Source of the DNA: an uncultured Rhodobacter sp.
GTDB lineage: Bacteria > Pseudomonadota > Alphaproteobacteria > Rhodobacterales > Rhodobacteraceae
Assembly: GCA_945952585.1 (NCBI GenBank)
Contig: CAMFII010000007.1
Span: 124,001 to 188,000 of the forward strand
Length of the DNA: 64,000 bases
Reading direction: 5' to 3'
Below, in pieces: positions 55,307 through 63,802 of this stretch (its first letter is position 1; every line of letters starts with the position of its first letter). The notes beneath the pieces are model-generated. The model saw only the letters and a list, made by a program, of their open reading frames with translations. It had not been told where the DNA came from and searched no databases. The position numbers and the translations under genes are program-made.

Positions 55307-56266
55307 TCAACCGGACGCAAGGCTGGGTGGGCGGCTGTCGTCGAGCGGGCGCATGGATTGCTGAAGCAGCGTGCGAATCCAGCGATGTGTCGGATTCGCG
55401 GTCGACCTTCTGTGCCAGGCGGCGACGATGCGCATGTTCGGCATCGGCATCGGCGGCTCATACGAGACGAGGCCCATCTTAGGGCCGAGGATGAGGCCGA
55501 GCTGTCTGGGCACCACAGCGATTAGGTCGCTTTCGGCCACGACACGGCAGATACCGGAGAACACGGGCATCGTCATCACGACCCGGCGTGACTGTCCGAT
55601 CCGGGCCAGGGCCTCGTCTGTGATCGAGTGCATCCGCCCTTCGGGCGAGAACAGGGCGTGCCCGAGCGAACAGAACAGGTCGAGAGGAAGCATCTGGCCG
55701 GGCGCAATTCCGGCGGCGGCGATGGCCGGGTGGTCTTTCCGCGCGATGACCCCGAAGGGAGAGTTGAACAGCGTCACCTCATCCACCCAGTCCGGAAAGG
55801 TTTCGGCCGGGATCAGGGCGATGTCGGCCTGATAGCGTTCCAGACTGTCGAGGTAGTTGCTGGGAACAAGATCGACCAGTTGGACCCGGACATTGGGCGC
55901 GCGGGCCGGAAGCTCGCGGGCGAGGACCGGCATCAGCACCTCGGCGAAGAAATCGCTGCCGGCCAGCCGGAAGGTGCCCTCGGCCGTGGTCGGATCGAAA
56001 GCGGAGGGTGGCGCGAAAAGCGCCTCGATCCGGTCAATCTCCTGGCGCAGCGGCAAGGCCAGGCCGCGCGCGTAGTCGGTCGGGACAAGGCCCGATCCCT
56101 GCCGCACGAACAATTCGTCGTCCAGTGCGTGCCGCAGGCGGCCGAGCGCGGCCGATACCGCCGGTTGAGACAGGCCAAGCCGTTCGCCGGCCCGCACCGT
56201 CGAGCCTTCGCGGAGCAGGGCGTCGAGTACCCGCATCAGGTTGAGGTCGAAGGTCGCGAAATTCAT
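55307..56266 (-). CDS. LysR family transcriptional regulator
   Basis: A 319-residue regulator. The winged helix-turn-helix is residues 5-65 ([21 protein letters not shown]) and the rest is the periplasmic-binding-protein-like effector domain (NodD/nitrobenzoate-like branch). I chose M-N-F-A-T-F-D as start; an ATG six codons upstream is possible. It is divergent from the cupin-GST-ThDP genes, with an inverted repeat between them, and probably regulates them. Confidence 0.9.
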   Translation of the reverse strand: MNFATFDLNLMRVLDALLREGSTVRAGERLGLSQPAVSAALGRLRHALDDELFVRQGSGLVPTDYARGLALPLRQEIDRIEALFAPPSAFDPTTAEGTFRLAGSDFFAEVLMPVLARELPARAPNVRVQLVDLVPSNYLDSLERYQADIALIPAETFPDWVDEVTLFNSPFGVIARKDHPAIAAAGIAPGQMLPLDLFCSLGHALFSPEGRMHSITDEALARIGQSRRVVMTMPVFSGICRVVAESDLIAVVPRQLGLILGPKMGLVSYEPPMPMPNMRIVAAWHRRSTANPTHRWIRTLLQQSMRPLDDSRPPSLASG

Positions 56267-56287
56267 GCTGTTGATACCGATCATACG

Positions 56288-56303
56288 ATCAATCGATTTT
56301 GAT
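56288..56303. promoter_or_regulatory. candidate LysR operator
   Basis: Inverted repeat ATCAA, 6 bases, TTGAT, located 22 bases upstream of the LysR start in the divergent region. Spacing is one base longer than the T-N11-A rule, so the call is tentative. Confidence 0.4.
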
Positions 56304-56375
56304 TATACACTTCGGCTGGTTATTTTCCAAACCAGAGGCGCCTCACCTTCACCCAAGTGCAAACGGAGATGTTCG

Positions 56376-56822
56376 ATGTTCGATGAATTTCACGGACCCG
56401 GCGCGCTGGACTGGAATGGCGTGCTCTACCGCGTCCTGCTTTCGGCCGCCGATACGGGCGGTGCCCTGTCGGTCGTGGACAGTTGGTGCCCGGCCGGCGA
56501 AGGCCCGCCCCGCCATGTCCATGATGCCGAAGACGAGGCCTTCCTTGTCATCTCGGGCCGGATGCGCTTTTGGCTCGACGGCGTTCTGAGCGAAAAAGGC
56601 CCAGGCGAAACCGTGTTCATTCCCCGCGGCCACGAGCACACGTTCCAGGTGACCGAGGATGGGCCCGCGCGCCATCTCGTCATCCTGACGCCCGGCGGCT
56701 TCGAAGGGTTCTTTGCCGACATGGCGGCGGCTCACTACCAGATCCCGCGCGACATGGGGCCGATCATGGACTCTGCCGCCCGCCACAACCTGCGCTTCAC
56801 CGGCCCGCCGATCGGCGCCTGA
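56376..56822 (+). CDS. cupin domain protein
   Basis: A 148-residue cupin. Motif 1 has G-E-G-P-P-R-H-V-H-D-A-E-D-E-A-F near residue 50 (metal ligands His, His, Glu), and motif 2 has G-E-T-V-F-I-P-R-G-H-E-H-T-F near residue 88. It could be a dioxygenase, isomerase or binding protein. The ATG follows CGGAGATG. It leads the probable operon with the GST and ThDP enzyme, opposite to the LysR gene. Confidence 0.85.
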   Translation: MFDEFHGPGALDWNGVLYRVLLSAADTGGALSVVDSWCPAGEGPPRHVHDAEDEAFLVISGRMRFWLDGVLSEKGPGETVFIPRGHEHTFQVTEDGPARHLVILTPGGFEGFFADMAAAHYQIPRDMGPIMDSAARHNLRFTGPPIGA

Positions 56823-56835
56823 CACGAGAGGGACC

Positions 56836-57633
56836 ATGACGACCGCGACCCGACACATCGTCTACCACATCCCCGTCTGCCCGTTTTCCCAAAGGCTCGA
56901 GATCCTGCTCGAACTGAAGGGCGCGCGTGGGGCTGTGGAGTTCCACACCGTCGATATCACCAGACCCCGCGACCCGGAACTTTTGCGCAAGGCAAACGGC
57001 ACGACCGCCCTGCCGATGATGGAACTGCCCGATGGCCGGATCCTGAAGGAAAGCCTGGTCCTGCTCGACTACCTCGATGAAACCCTGCCCGGTGGCCTGA
57101 TCCGCCGGGCCGACCCCTACGACCGCGCGGTCGAGCGAATGCTGATCGCGAAAGAGGGACCCTTCGCCACGCAGGGCTACATCTTCGTGATGAACGGCGA
57201 TCCGGCGACGCGTGCGGCGCATCGGGCGAAGATGGATGCGCTCTGGCGCGACCTGGACGCCTTCCTTGTCCAGCACAATCCTGACGGCGACTTCCTGTTC
57301 GATCGCTTCGGTCTGGCGGAGGCCGTCTTTACCCCGCTTTTCATGCGCTTCTGGTTCCTTGGTTATTACGAGGGCTACGACCTGCCCGCCGACGCGATCC
57401 GTGCCCGACGCTGGCGCAAGGCCTGTCTTGCTCATCCGGCCGCGCAGCAGGTCACGGAAGAGGAAATCGTCAAGGTTTACTATGACTACGCCCTGGGCGC
57501 AGGGAACGGGGCACTGGTGCCGGGCCGCGGACGCTCGAGCTTTGTCTTCTCGCCCGATTGGCGCGACCGGCCCTGGCCGCCGCGCGACAAGTACGCGGCG
57601 CGGGCGAGCGACGCCGAACTCGGGCTCGCCTGA
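56836..57633 (+). CDS. glutathione S-transferase family protein
   Basis: A 265-residue protein with an N-terminal thioredoxin-like domain starting I-V-Y-H-I-P-V-C-P-F-S-Q-R, where the Cys or Ser is the likely catalytic residue, T-T-A-L-P-M-M-E-L-P and E-S-L-V-L-L-D-Y-L for glutathione binding, and a helical C-terminal domain. It resembles omega- or beta-class enzymes that act on maleylpyruvate, quinones or haloaromatics. It starts 14 bases after the cupin stop. Confidence 0.85.
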   Translation: MTTATRHIVYHIPVCPFSQRLEILLELKGARGAVEFHTVDITRPRDPELLRKANGTTALPMMELPDGRILKESLVLLDYLDETLPGGLIRRADPYDRAVERMLIAKEGPFATQGYIFVMNGDPATRAAHRAKMDALWRDLDAFLVQHNPDGDFLFDRFGLAEAVFTPLFMRFWFLGYYEGYDLPADAIRARRWRKACLAHPAAQQVTEEEIVKVYYDYALGAGNGALVPGRGRSSFVFSPDWRDRPWPPRDKYAARASDAELGLA

Positions 57634-57701
57634 CGGGCCTTGGGGTTGCATCCGGCTGCAGCAGGGTCCAGCCTCGCCGCAGGTCGGGATGGAGGCATTG
57701 C

Positions 57702-59252
57702 ATGAACGGGGCAGAGACGCTGGCGGATACGCTGCTGGCGAGCGGGGTGACTGTCTGTTTTGCCAACCCCGGCACGTCGGAGATGCACTTCGTCTCGGCG
57801 CTGGATGCCCGGCCCGAGATGCGCTGCATCCTCTGCCTGTTCGAAGGCGGCGTGACCGGTGCGGCGGACGCCTATTTCCGCATGTCGGGGCAGGTCGCGG
57901 CAACGCTTCTTCACCTTGCGCCCGGCTTCGCCAACGGCATCGCCAACCTCCACAATGCGCGGAAGGCCGGCAGCGGCGTGCTGAACGTGATGGGCGACCA
58001 TGCGAGCTATCACCTGAAATTCGAAACCCCGCTCAAGGGCGATACCGAGGCGATGAGCCGCACCGTCTCGCACTGGACCCGCAAGGCCGAAGATGCCGGA
58101 TCAGTGGCGCGTGACGGGGCCGAGGCGGTGCGCGCGGCCCGCAGCGCCAACGGCCAGATCGCCACGCTGATCCTGCCCGCTGATGCGGCCTGGAGCGAGG
58201 CCTCCGGTCAAGCGGTGGCGGCCCCGCCGCCCGCCTTGCCACGCCCGAGCCAGGACCAGATCTCGGCGGCGGCACGGGCGCTGCAGGCGCCGGGGGCCGT
58301 CCTGTTCCTCGATGGCGCGGTGCTGCGGCCCGAACACAGCCTTTGGGCGGTGCGGGTGCAGAAGGCCACGGGCTGCCGGCTGATGACGCATTACCTCGCG
58401 GGGCGCATCCCCCGTGGGGAAGGCGCGCCCCGGATCCAGCGCCTCAGCTACCGAATCGACGACGCGCGGGCGGACCTGAAGGGTGTGCCGGAACTGGTGC
58501 TCCTCGGCGCGAGCCGGCCAGCCGGGTTCTTCGCCTATCCGGGCAAGCCGAGCCTGTCGGAAGACCCGTCCTCGCGCGTGACCGAGCTGTGCACGGCCGA
58601 GATGGACACGGTCTGGACCCTGCAGGCGCTGTCGGTGGAGCTTGGCGCGGAGGCGCTCGCGGTGACGCCCGCCGACCTGCAGCCATACGAGCCGTCGTCC
58701 CTGCCCGCCGGCCCGATCACGCCTGCGGCCATCGGCCAGGCGCTGGCGGCGCTGATGCCGTCCGGCACTGTGGTGGTAGACGAGGCGATCACCGCCTCCG
58801 GACCGATCGCGGCGGCAACCGACAAGGCGCGCGCGCATGACTGGCTGAACGTCACGGGCGGCGCGATCGGCTTCGGCCTGCCGGCTGCGGTGGGCGCGGC
58901 GGTGGCCTGCCCCGACCGCCGGGTGCTGGCGCTGCAGGCCGACGGCTCGGCCATGTACACGCTGCAATCGCTCTGGACCATGGCGCGGGAGGAACTGGAC
59001 GTGACCGTGGTCCTCCTCGCCAACCGCGGCTACCAGATCCTGCGGCTCGAGATGCTGAACCTCGGCCTGCCCCCCGCCGGCGGCAACGCCCGCCGGATGG
59101 TCGACGTGGCGGGACCGGAGCTCGACTGGGTGGCGCTGGCCAAGGGTCACGGGGTCGAGGCCGTCCGGGTGACGGACATGGATGGCTTCAACACCGCGCT
59201 CGCGGCGGGGCTGGGGCGGAAAGGGCCGTATCTGATCGAGGCGGTGCTCTAG
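57702..59252 (+). CDS. thiamine diphosphate-dependent enzyme (acetolactate synthase/benzoylformate decarboxylase-like)
   Basis: A 516-residue ThDP enzyme. The catalytic Glu lies in C-L-F-E-G-G-V-T-G near residue 48, the central Rossmann-like domain is at 185-330, and the ThDP/Mg motif is Q-A-D-G-S-A-M-Y about residues 410-417 with L-A-N-R-G-Y downstream. It decarboxylates or condenses 2-keto acids; the true substrate is unknown. No small regulatory subunit is next to it, which argues against a biosynthetic acetolactate synthase. It follows the GST by 68 bases. Confidence 0.85.
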   Translation: MNGAETLADTLLASGVTVCFANPGTSEMHFVSALDARPEMRCILCLFEGGVTGAADAYFRMSGQVAATLLHLAPGFANGIANLHNARKAGSGVLNVMGDHASYHLKFETPLKGDTEAMSRTVSHWTRKAEDAGSVARDGAEAVRAARSANGQIATLILPADAAWSEASGQAVAAPPPALPRPSQDQISAAARALQAPGAVLFLDGAVLRPEHSLWAVRVQKATGCRLMTHYLAGRIPRGEGAPRIQRLSYRIDDARADLKGVPELVLLGASRPAGFFAYPGKPSLSEDPSSRVTELCTAEMDTVWTLQALSVELGAEALAVTPADLQPYEPSSLPAGPITPAAIGQALAALMPSGTVVVDEAITASGPIAAATDKARAHDWLNVTGGAIGFGLPAAVGAAVACPDRRVLALQADGSAMYTLQSLWTMAREELDVTVVLLANRGYQILRLEMLNLGLPPAGGNARRMVDVAGPELDWVALAKGHGVEAVRVTDMDGFNTALAAGLGRKGPYLIEAVL

Positions 59253-59360
59253 GCTGCCTGCTCGTGCGCCATGCGCCGCCTTAATCGTTAGGAACCCGGA
59301 AAGGGGAACCGGGCCAGCATTCCGGGTGAAATGTCATGCCCGGGGGGGCCGCAACTTGAC

Positions 59361-59385
59361 TTGTAACTACAATATGTGGTTACAA
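59361..59385 (+). promoter_or_regulatory. brnTA operator/promoter palindrome
   Basis: A near-perfect 25-base palindrome with arms TTGTAAC and GTTACAA and inner ACA/TGT pairs. A TTGACT box (59356-59361) and a TACAAT box (59381-59386) overlap it. It directly precedes brnT, so it is the likely site where the antitoxin represses its own operon. Confidence 0.7.
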
Positions 59386-59390
59386 TAGCC

Positions 59391-59681
59391 GTGATCTTCG
59401 AATGGGATCCGGCGAAGGACGCCGCAAACATTGCCAAGCACGGGGTCGGTTTCGCGGCCGCTTCCCGCATCTTCGAAGGGCCGGTCCTTACAGCCGAGGA
59501 CCGGCGAAGCGACTACGGAGAGAGGCGGTGGAACAGCATCGGGCGCGTCGCCGGCGTCGTGATCCTTGTGGTGACGCATACCGACAGGGCAGGGCGGGTC
59601 AGGATCATCTCGGCCCGGCCGGCCAAACGTGCGGAAAGGGAACGCTATGAAGAAGCGATACGACCGGGAACTGAGCCTTAA
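59391..59681 (+). CDS. brnT: BrnT family toxin
   Basis: A 96-residue RelE-fold ribonuclease toxin of type II. The start I-F-E-W-D-P-A-K-D-A-A-N-I-A-K-H-G-V, the R-R-S-D-Y-G-E-R-R-W segment and I-I-S-A-R-P-A-K-R-A-E-R-E-R-Y-E at the end are diagnostic. I take the GTG before I-F-E-W; another GTG five codons earlier is possible. The 3' end overlaps the antitoxin start by 35 bases. Confidence 0.92.
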   Translation: MIFEWDPAKDAANIAKHGVGFAAASRIFEGPVLTAEDRRSDYGERRWNSIGRVAGVVILVVTHTDRAGRVRIISARPAKRAERERYEEAIRPGTEP

Positions 59682-59907
59682 GGAGCTTGCTGCGCTGCCG
59701 GACGACCAGATCGACACGCGCGAGGTGCCGGACCTGGACGAAGCCTTCTGGAAAGCGGCCAAGCTGGTCAAGCCCGACCCCACCCAGCAGATCACGCTCA
59801 GGGTGAAGCGCTCGGTGCTGGAGGCCTACAAGGCGACCGGCAAGGGCTACCAGACCCGGATGAATGCGGTGCTGGAGAGCTATGCGAAGGTGTTGAGGAA
59901 GGGGTGA
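59647..59907 (+). CDS. brnA: BrnA family antitoxin
   Basis: An 86-residue antitoxin. The N-terminal part binds the toxin; residues about 50-85 (T-L-R-V-K-R-S-V-L-E-A-Y-K-A-T-G-K-G-Y-Q-T-R-M-N-A-V-L) form the ribbon-helix-helix dimer that binds the operator. AAGGGAACG serves as ribosome-binding site. Toxin-first gene order with overlap is usual for brnTA. Confidence 0.92.
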   Translation: MKKRYDRELSLKELAALPDDQIDTREVPDLDEAFWKAAKLVKPDPTQQITLRVKRSVLEAYKATGKGYQTRMNAVLESYAKVLRKG

Positions 59908-59956
59908 TTTCAGTTCAATAGGTTAACACATAAGCCACGCTTGGAATTGAGCCTAC

Positions 59957-60340
59957 TTATGGATGTAATTTGCCCCTAGATATGGCTTGACGTCTTAGCT
60001 CCTGAGACTTGGTCTTTTTCTCTCCATTTGTCATATTTCCAAAATCCGCATGTGAGTGGTGAGGATTGTGTGGCAAGGGGCTTTCATAGCAGTCCACTAC
60101 ATAAGGCCCCTCAGAAAATTCTTGCGGCGTCAGTCCAAATACTGCTCCCGACGAAAGACCCATGGCAATGAAATCGTCGAAGGAATCCTTGGCTGTCGTC
60201 GTCGCTGAACGATCCATAGAAAGAAGATTCTCATCTTTCTTTGTAGGGATGAATGCAAGTCGACTAGGAAGGTCGTTTTCGATCCAACTGGGATGAACTT
60301 GCCGAAACTGAATCTCCGACTCGTCTTCAATCTTCTTCAT
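59957..60340 (-). CDS. uncharacterised small protein of AT-rich cassette
   Basis: A 127-residue hydrophilic protein with V-H-P-S-W-I-E-N-D near the start, S-R-L-A-F-I-P-T-K-K-D-E-N-L-L-S-M and a basic C-terminus (S-Q-E-L-R-R-Q-A-I-S-R-G-K-L-H-P). Histidines cluster in P-H-N-P-H-H-S-H. I recall a widespread family of small unknown proteins with the H-P-S-W start and R-G-W/K-L end, often in accessory DNA; that is memory, not a search. Its ATG overlaps the upstream gene by 14 bases and has no ribosome-binding site of its own, so it is translated by coupling. Confidence 0.7.
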   Translation of the reverse strand: MKKIEDESEIQFRQVHPSWIENDLPSRLAFIPTKKDENLLSMDRSATTTAKDSFDDFIAMGLSSGAVFGLTPQEFSEGPYVVDCYESPLPHNPHHSHADFGNMTNGEKKTKSQELRRQAISRGKLHP

Positions 60341-61466
60341 TTGCAACACCAGTCATTTTGTCAAAGGCAGCAAAGAATTCGGCATTAAAGCCCGGAAAAT
60401 CTTTAGCCTCTGACACTGCACCATTTGGCGAGCTCCCATCTATTTCTAGTCGCCCATCAGGAAAAATTTCTACAGCGAAGCTCCAATCGGCAATGTCAAA
60501 CTCGATTGATACACCTCCATCTTCGGTCGGGAAGATATGAAAGAGTTTGGCTAGATCAGCTCGGGCAAATATCAACTGAGTGGCGCGCATGCCCGCAAGA
60601 TGAACGAGTTGCTCTCCGTGATCCTCTCCCAGCCAACCTTTTTCATTTCTAGAGATTTCCTGAAGCCGAGTTAGGCACCTCTTGACGTGTTCATCATATG
60701 GCCGAACAAGATCAACGGAGTGAACCTCTTCAATTGCACTAATTTCATCATGTGCATCTAAAGCAATTGAGATTGAGAATTCTACTGGGGAATGTAAATT
60801 TCCGTCGAACTGTTCCGCAGGCATCGAAACACCATCCAGATCGACGCGAATCTCACCAAACCTTTCTGTTTGAACCTGAATAGTGTTGTGAGTTGCATCA
60901 ATACCTGTCAGGATTCCGACATCCTCATACTGTATAGTGTAGGTTTCACGAATTCTGGTGAGAAGTTGCTTTCTTTTGTGTTGATCTAGGCTCACCACAT
61001 TTCCGTCTTCGTGATTCTTGCCGACGAACTCTATTCGCTCGTCATCTCTGATATTGGCGCCAAATTTTGACAACGCCCGAATTGCATCCTGTGGAAGAGC
61101 TTTTGGATACTTATCGATTGATGCATCTTTGAATATTTCAACGGCTCTGATATAGGCTTTTCCCACAATTCCTTGCATCTTGTTCCCAATATTGGGAAGA
61201 TTTTGCTGCGCCACGTCGAGCTCCAATTCCAAGACTGGAATGGCGCTTCCATCTCTAATCTCTGTCAGTGCGAAAGCGATACTCCTGTCAAATCCTTGTG
61301 GCACTCGCTTCCTGTCGGGGTTTTTTTGCCGAAAATCCTGTTTGGCGAGTGCTGCAATGAGGTCGCGAAGTGCTGGCAGATCTGACAACACATCAACGGG
61401 AAGGCGAGCACCCTTATAACGGTCACCGACGTAGCGCAGGCACAATGAGCTTTCCAGATCGTCCAT
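60327..61466 (-). CDS. uncharacterised protein of AT-rich cassette
   Basis: A 379-residue soluble protein of unknown function. It begins M-D-D-L-E-S-S-L-C-L-R-Y with a helical N-terminal domain (to ~130), then a region with T-I-Q-Y-E-D-V-G-I-L-T-G-I-D that reads like a small beta-barrel, and a C-terminal domain rich in strands ending F-A-A-F-D-K-M-T-G. No nuclease, NTPase or membrane motif is visible. The ATG follows GTGAGG. Base composition is near 45% GC on the lines I counted against roughly 65% in the neighbours, so it was likely acquired. The small gene downstream is coupled to it. Confidence 0.7.
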   Translation of the reverse strand: MDDLESSLCLRYVGDRYKGARLPVDVLSDLPALRDLIAALAKQDFRQKNPDRKRVPQGFDRSIAFALTEIRDGSAIPVLELELDVAQQNLPNIGNKMQGIVGKAYIRAVEIFKDASIDKYPKALPQDAIRALSKFGANIRDDERIEFVGKNHEDGNVVSLDQHKRKQLLTRIRETYTIQYEDVGILTGIDATHNTIQVQTERFGEIRVDLDGVSMPAEQFDGNLHSPVEFSISIALDAHDEISAIEEVHSVDLVRPYDEHVKRCLTRLQEISRNEKGWLGEDHGEQLVHLAGMRATQLIFARADLAKLFHIFPTEDGGVSIEFDIADWSFAVEIFPDGRLEIDGSSPNGAVSEAKDFPGFNAEFFAAFDKMTGVANEED

Positions 61467-61547
61467 TTGCAAATGCCTCACAACTTTTGGCTTGGCGGTC
61501 AAGGGCTGACTCAACTCTGGGCATACTTTTGACGCATCTGCGCCGTC

Positions 61548-62666
61548 TCACCCCACCTGTATCACACCATTCTCCCTCAAATAAACCACCACACCCACCA
61601 CTACCGCCGCCGCCAGCACCGCCAGCATGATCTTCCAAACCGAATAGGGCCGCTCGCCTTGGACCTCGCCGGTCTGGGCGTTGACGAGGAAGCGGTAGCT
61701 CTTGCCGTTGTACTTGTAGGCGGCAGACCAGATCGGCAGGAGGATGTGCTTGAAGGTCTCGGCGGAATGGCGCGTCTCGACCGCCTCGATGCGCTGCTCG
61801 TCGCCACCGATGTCGCGGGCGACGTCGAGGCGGATGATCTGCTCCATCCGTGCCCGCGCCTCGGCATGACCGTCGCGGAGCGCGACGGTATAGCCCTCGG
61901 CCCCGAACCCGGCGAGGTAGTCTGGGCGGTAGGGGACGAGCGCGTTCAGGTCCCAAGGCGTCAGCTCGTCGCCCAGCCGCTTCGGCAGGCTGGTCGAGGC
62001 CATGACCAGAACGTCGTCGAAGCGCCGCGCGACCTGGCCCGAGACCGGATACCAGCGGATCTTGCGCACCTGCACCTGCCGCCGTTCGTTGCGGCCATTG
62101 ACGTTCACCGTCACCCATTCGGTGTCGTAATAGGCGACCCCGCGCTGGCCGCGGTAGCGGCTGGCGGTGTCGGCATCGAAGGTCCAGAACGGCACATACA
62201 TCCCGGCCAGCGCCCGGCCGCGGCGGGTGTATTCCACAAGCCCGTTCGGCGCGAACCAGAGGCGGCCCAGCCACTTGACCATCTCGGCCCGCGCCTGCGT
62301 CTCGGACAGGCGGAAGGGGATCAGTGCCTGCGGCTTGATAAGGCGGCTCGTGCCGGTATCGATGACGACAGGCGTCGCGCAGAACGGGCAGTCGGCGGCA
62401 TGGGTGGCACCGTCGAAGGTCACGACGGCCCCGCAGGAGGGGCAGTGGGCGGTCCGCACCTCGGTCATCTGGCTGGCGGGCAGGTCGTTGGCGAGGCCCG
62501 CGCGCAGGTCGTATTCGGTCAGGGCCGAGCGGCGCGAGGGCGTGTCGGCCTGCGGAATGCCCTGCACATGGCCGCAATAGGGGCAGACGAGTTCGGTCTG
62601 CCCGGGGGCGAAGCGCAGGTCCGCGCCGCAGCTTTCACAGGGAAAGCGGTGTTCTTCCTGCGGCAC
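61548..62666 (-). CDS. zinc-ribbon membrane protein
   Basis: A 372-residue protein with two N-terminal zinc ribbons: C-E-S-C with C-P-Y-C (about residues 10-31), and C-P-S-C with C-P-F-C (about 75-96). A middle domain of ~220 residues has Y-V-P-F-W-T-F-D-A-D, and one transmembrane helix lies at the C-terminus (about 346-365). Such proteins are often called primosomal-N'-like, but no helicase domain is present. It follows the SPFH gene by 12 bases on the same strand, a common pairing. Confidence 0.8.
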   Translation of the reverse strand: MPQEEHRFPCESCGADLRFAPGQTELVCPYCGHVQGIPQADTPSRRSALTEYDLRAGLANDLPASQMTEVRTAHCPSCGAVVTFDGATHAADCPFCATPVVIDTGTSRLIKPQALIPFRLSETQARAEMVKWLGRLWFAPNGLVEYTRRGRALAGMYVPFWTFDADTASRYRGQRGVAYYDTEWVTVNVNGRNERRQVQVRKIRWYPVSGQVARRFDDVLVMASTSLPKRLGDELTPWDLNALVPYRPDYLAGFGAEGYTVALRDGHAEARARMEQIIRLDVARDIGGDEQRIEAVETRHSAETFKHILLPIWSAAYKYNGKSYRFLVNAQTGEVQGERPYSVWKIMLAVLAAAVVVGVVVYLRENGVIQVG

Positions 62667-62678
62667 GTCCGCCTCCCG

Positions 62679-63779
62679 TCAGGCCCCCGGCGGCAGGGGT
62701 GGCGGGGTCTGCGACAGGAGATCGGCGAGGGCCGTGTCCGACGCGGCCTTCCAGCCCTCCTGCCCGGCGGTCCAGACGAGGGTCTTCGCCGTCAGCGTGC
62801 CGTTGGCCGCCATCCCTGCCAGCTGCGACTGCGGGAAGGGGCCCTGCGTCGCGCCGTTGGCGGCGATGTGCCACTGGCGCTCGGCCGAGGGGGCGGGGGG
62901 CGGCGGTGGCGCGGCCGGGCCAGGGGCCGGGGCGGTGCCCCAGGGGCCACGCCGCGCCATCTCCATCCCCATGCCCGCGCCCATGCCCGTCGCCATGGCC
63001 GAGCCCGCGCCCGAGGCCGGGTTGTTCAGTGCTTCGGCCGCCGAGAACTCGGTGTATTTCGACAGGTCACCGGCGATGCCGGTTGAGGTCCGCTTGTCGA
63101 GCACTTTCTCAACTTCCTCGGGCAAGCTGATGTTCTCGATGTAGAATTCCGGCAGGATCAGCCCATATTCCGCGATCTGCGGCGCGATCGCCGTGGTGAT
63201 GAGCTTGGACAGGTCCTTGGTGTTCGCCGCCATATCGAGCACCGGGATCTTCGACGAGGCGAGCACGCGGCCGACCTCCTGCAGGATCACGTTGCGGATC
63301 TGGAAGCTGATCTCGTCGGCGGTGAATTCGCCATCGGTGCCGACGATCTCGGTCATGAAGCGGGCCGGGTCTGAGACGCGCATCGAATAGGTGCCGAAGG
63401 CGCGCAGGCGGATCGGGCCGAACTCCGGATCGCGGGTCATGATGGGGTTCTTGGTGCCCCATTTCTGGTCGTTGAAGCGCGTGGTGTTGATGAAATAGAT
63501 CTCGGACTTGAACGGCGACTTGAAGCCGTGGTCCCAGTGCTGGAGCGTCGTCAGGATCGGCAGGTTGTTGGTCTCGAGCATGTAGAGACCGGGGCCGAAG
63601 GTGTCGGCCAGCTGCCCCTCGTGGATGAAGACCGCCGCCTGCCCCTCGCGAACGGTCAGCTTCGCGCCATACTTGATCGCGTTGCCCCGGCGTTCAAAGC
63701 GCCAGACCATGGTGTCGCGTGTGTCATCGGTCCATTCGATGACGTCGATGAATTCGCCTGTGAAGAAGCCGAGGACCAT
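62679..63779 (-). CDS. SPFH domain protein with C-terminal GYF_2 domain
   Basis: A 366-residue protein. Residues about 45-240 form an SPFH/band-7 domain of the YdjI-like branch (E-G-Q-A-A-V-F-I-H-E-G, F-G-P-G-L-Y-M-L), then a Gly/Met/Ala/Pro-rich linker (260-305) and a GYF_2 domain (W-H-I-A-A-N-G-A-T-Q-G-P-F, then W-T-A-G-Q-E-G-W). SPFH proteins build membrane platforms. The partner is the zinc-ribbon protein downstream. The start M-V-L-G-F-F-T-G-E-F is typical. Confidence 0.88.
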   Translation of the reverse strand: MVLGFFTGEFIDVIEWTDDTRDTMVWRFERRGNAIKYGAKLTVREGQAAVFIHEGQLADTFGPGLYMLETNNLPILTTLQHWDHGFKSPFKSEIYFINTTRFNDQKWGTKNPIMTRDPEFGPIRLRAFGTYSMRVSDPARFMTEIVGTDGEFTADEISFQIRNVILQEVGRVLASSKIPVLDMAANTKDLSKLITTAIAPQIAEYGLILPEFYIENISLPEEVEKVLDKRTSTGIAGDLSKYTEFSAAEALNNPASGAGSAMATGMGAGMGMEMARRGPWGTAPAPGPAAPPPPPAPSAERQWHIAANGATQGPFPQSQLAGMAANGTLTAKTLVWTAGQEGWKAASDTALADLLSQTPPPLPPGA

Positions 63780-63802
63780 CAGTCACTCCTCCGTTTTGAC
63801 AA

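Noticed and set aside
62679-63779. Phage origin for the SPFH protein (such proteins are sometimes labelled virion core proteins).
   Set aside because: No other phage genes are near; the SPFH-zinc ribbon pair is common on chromosomes.
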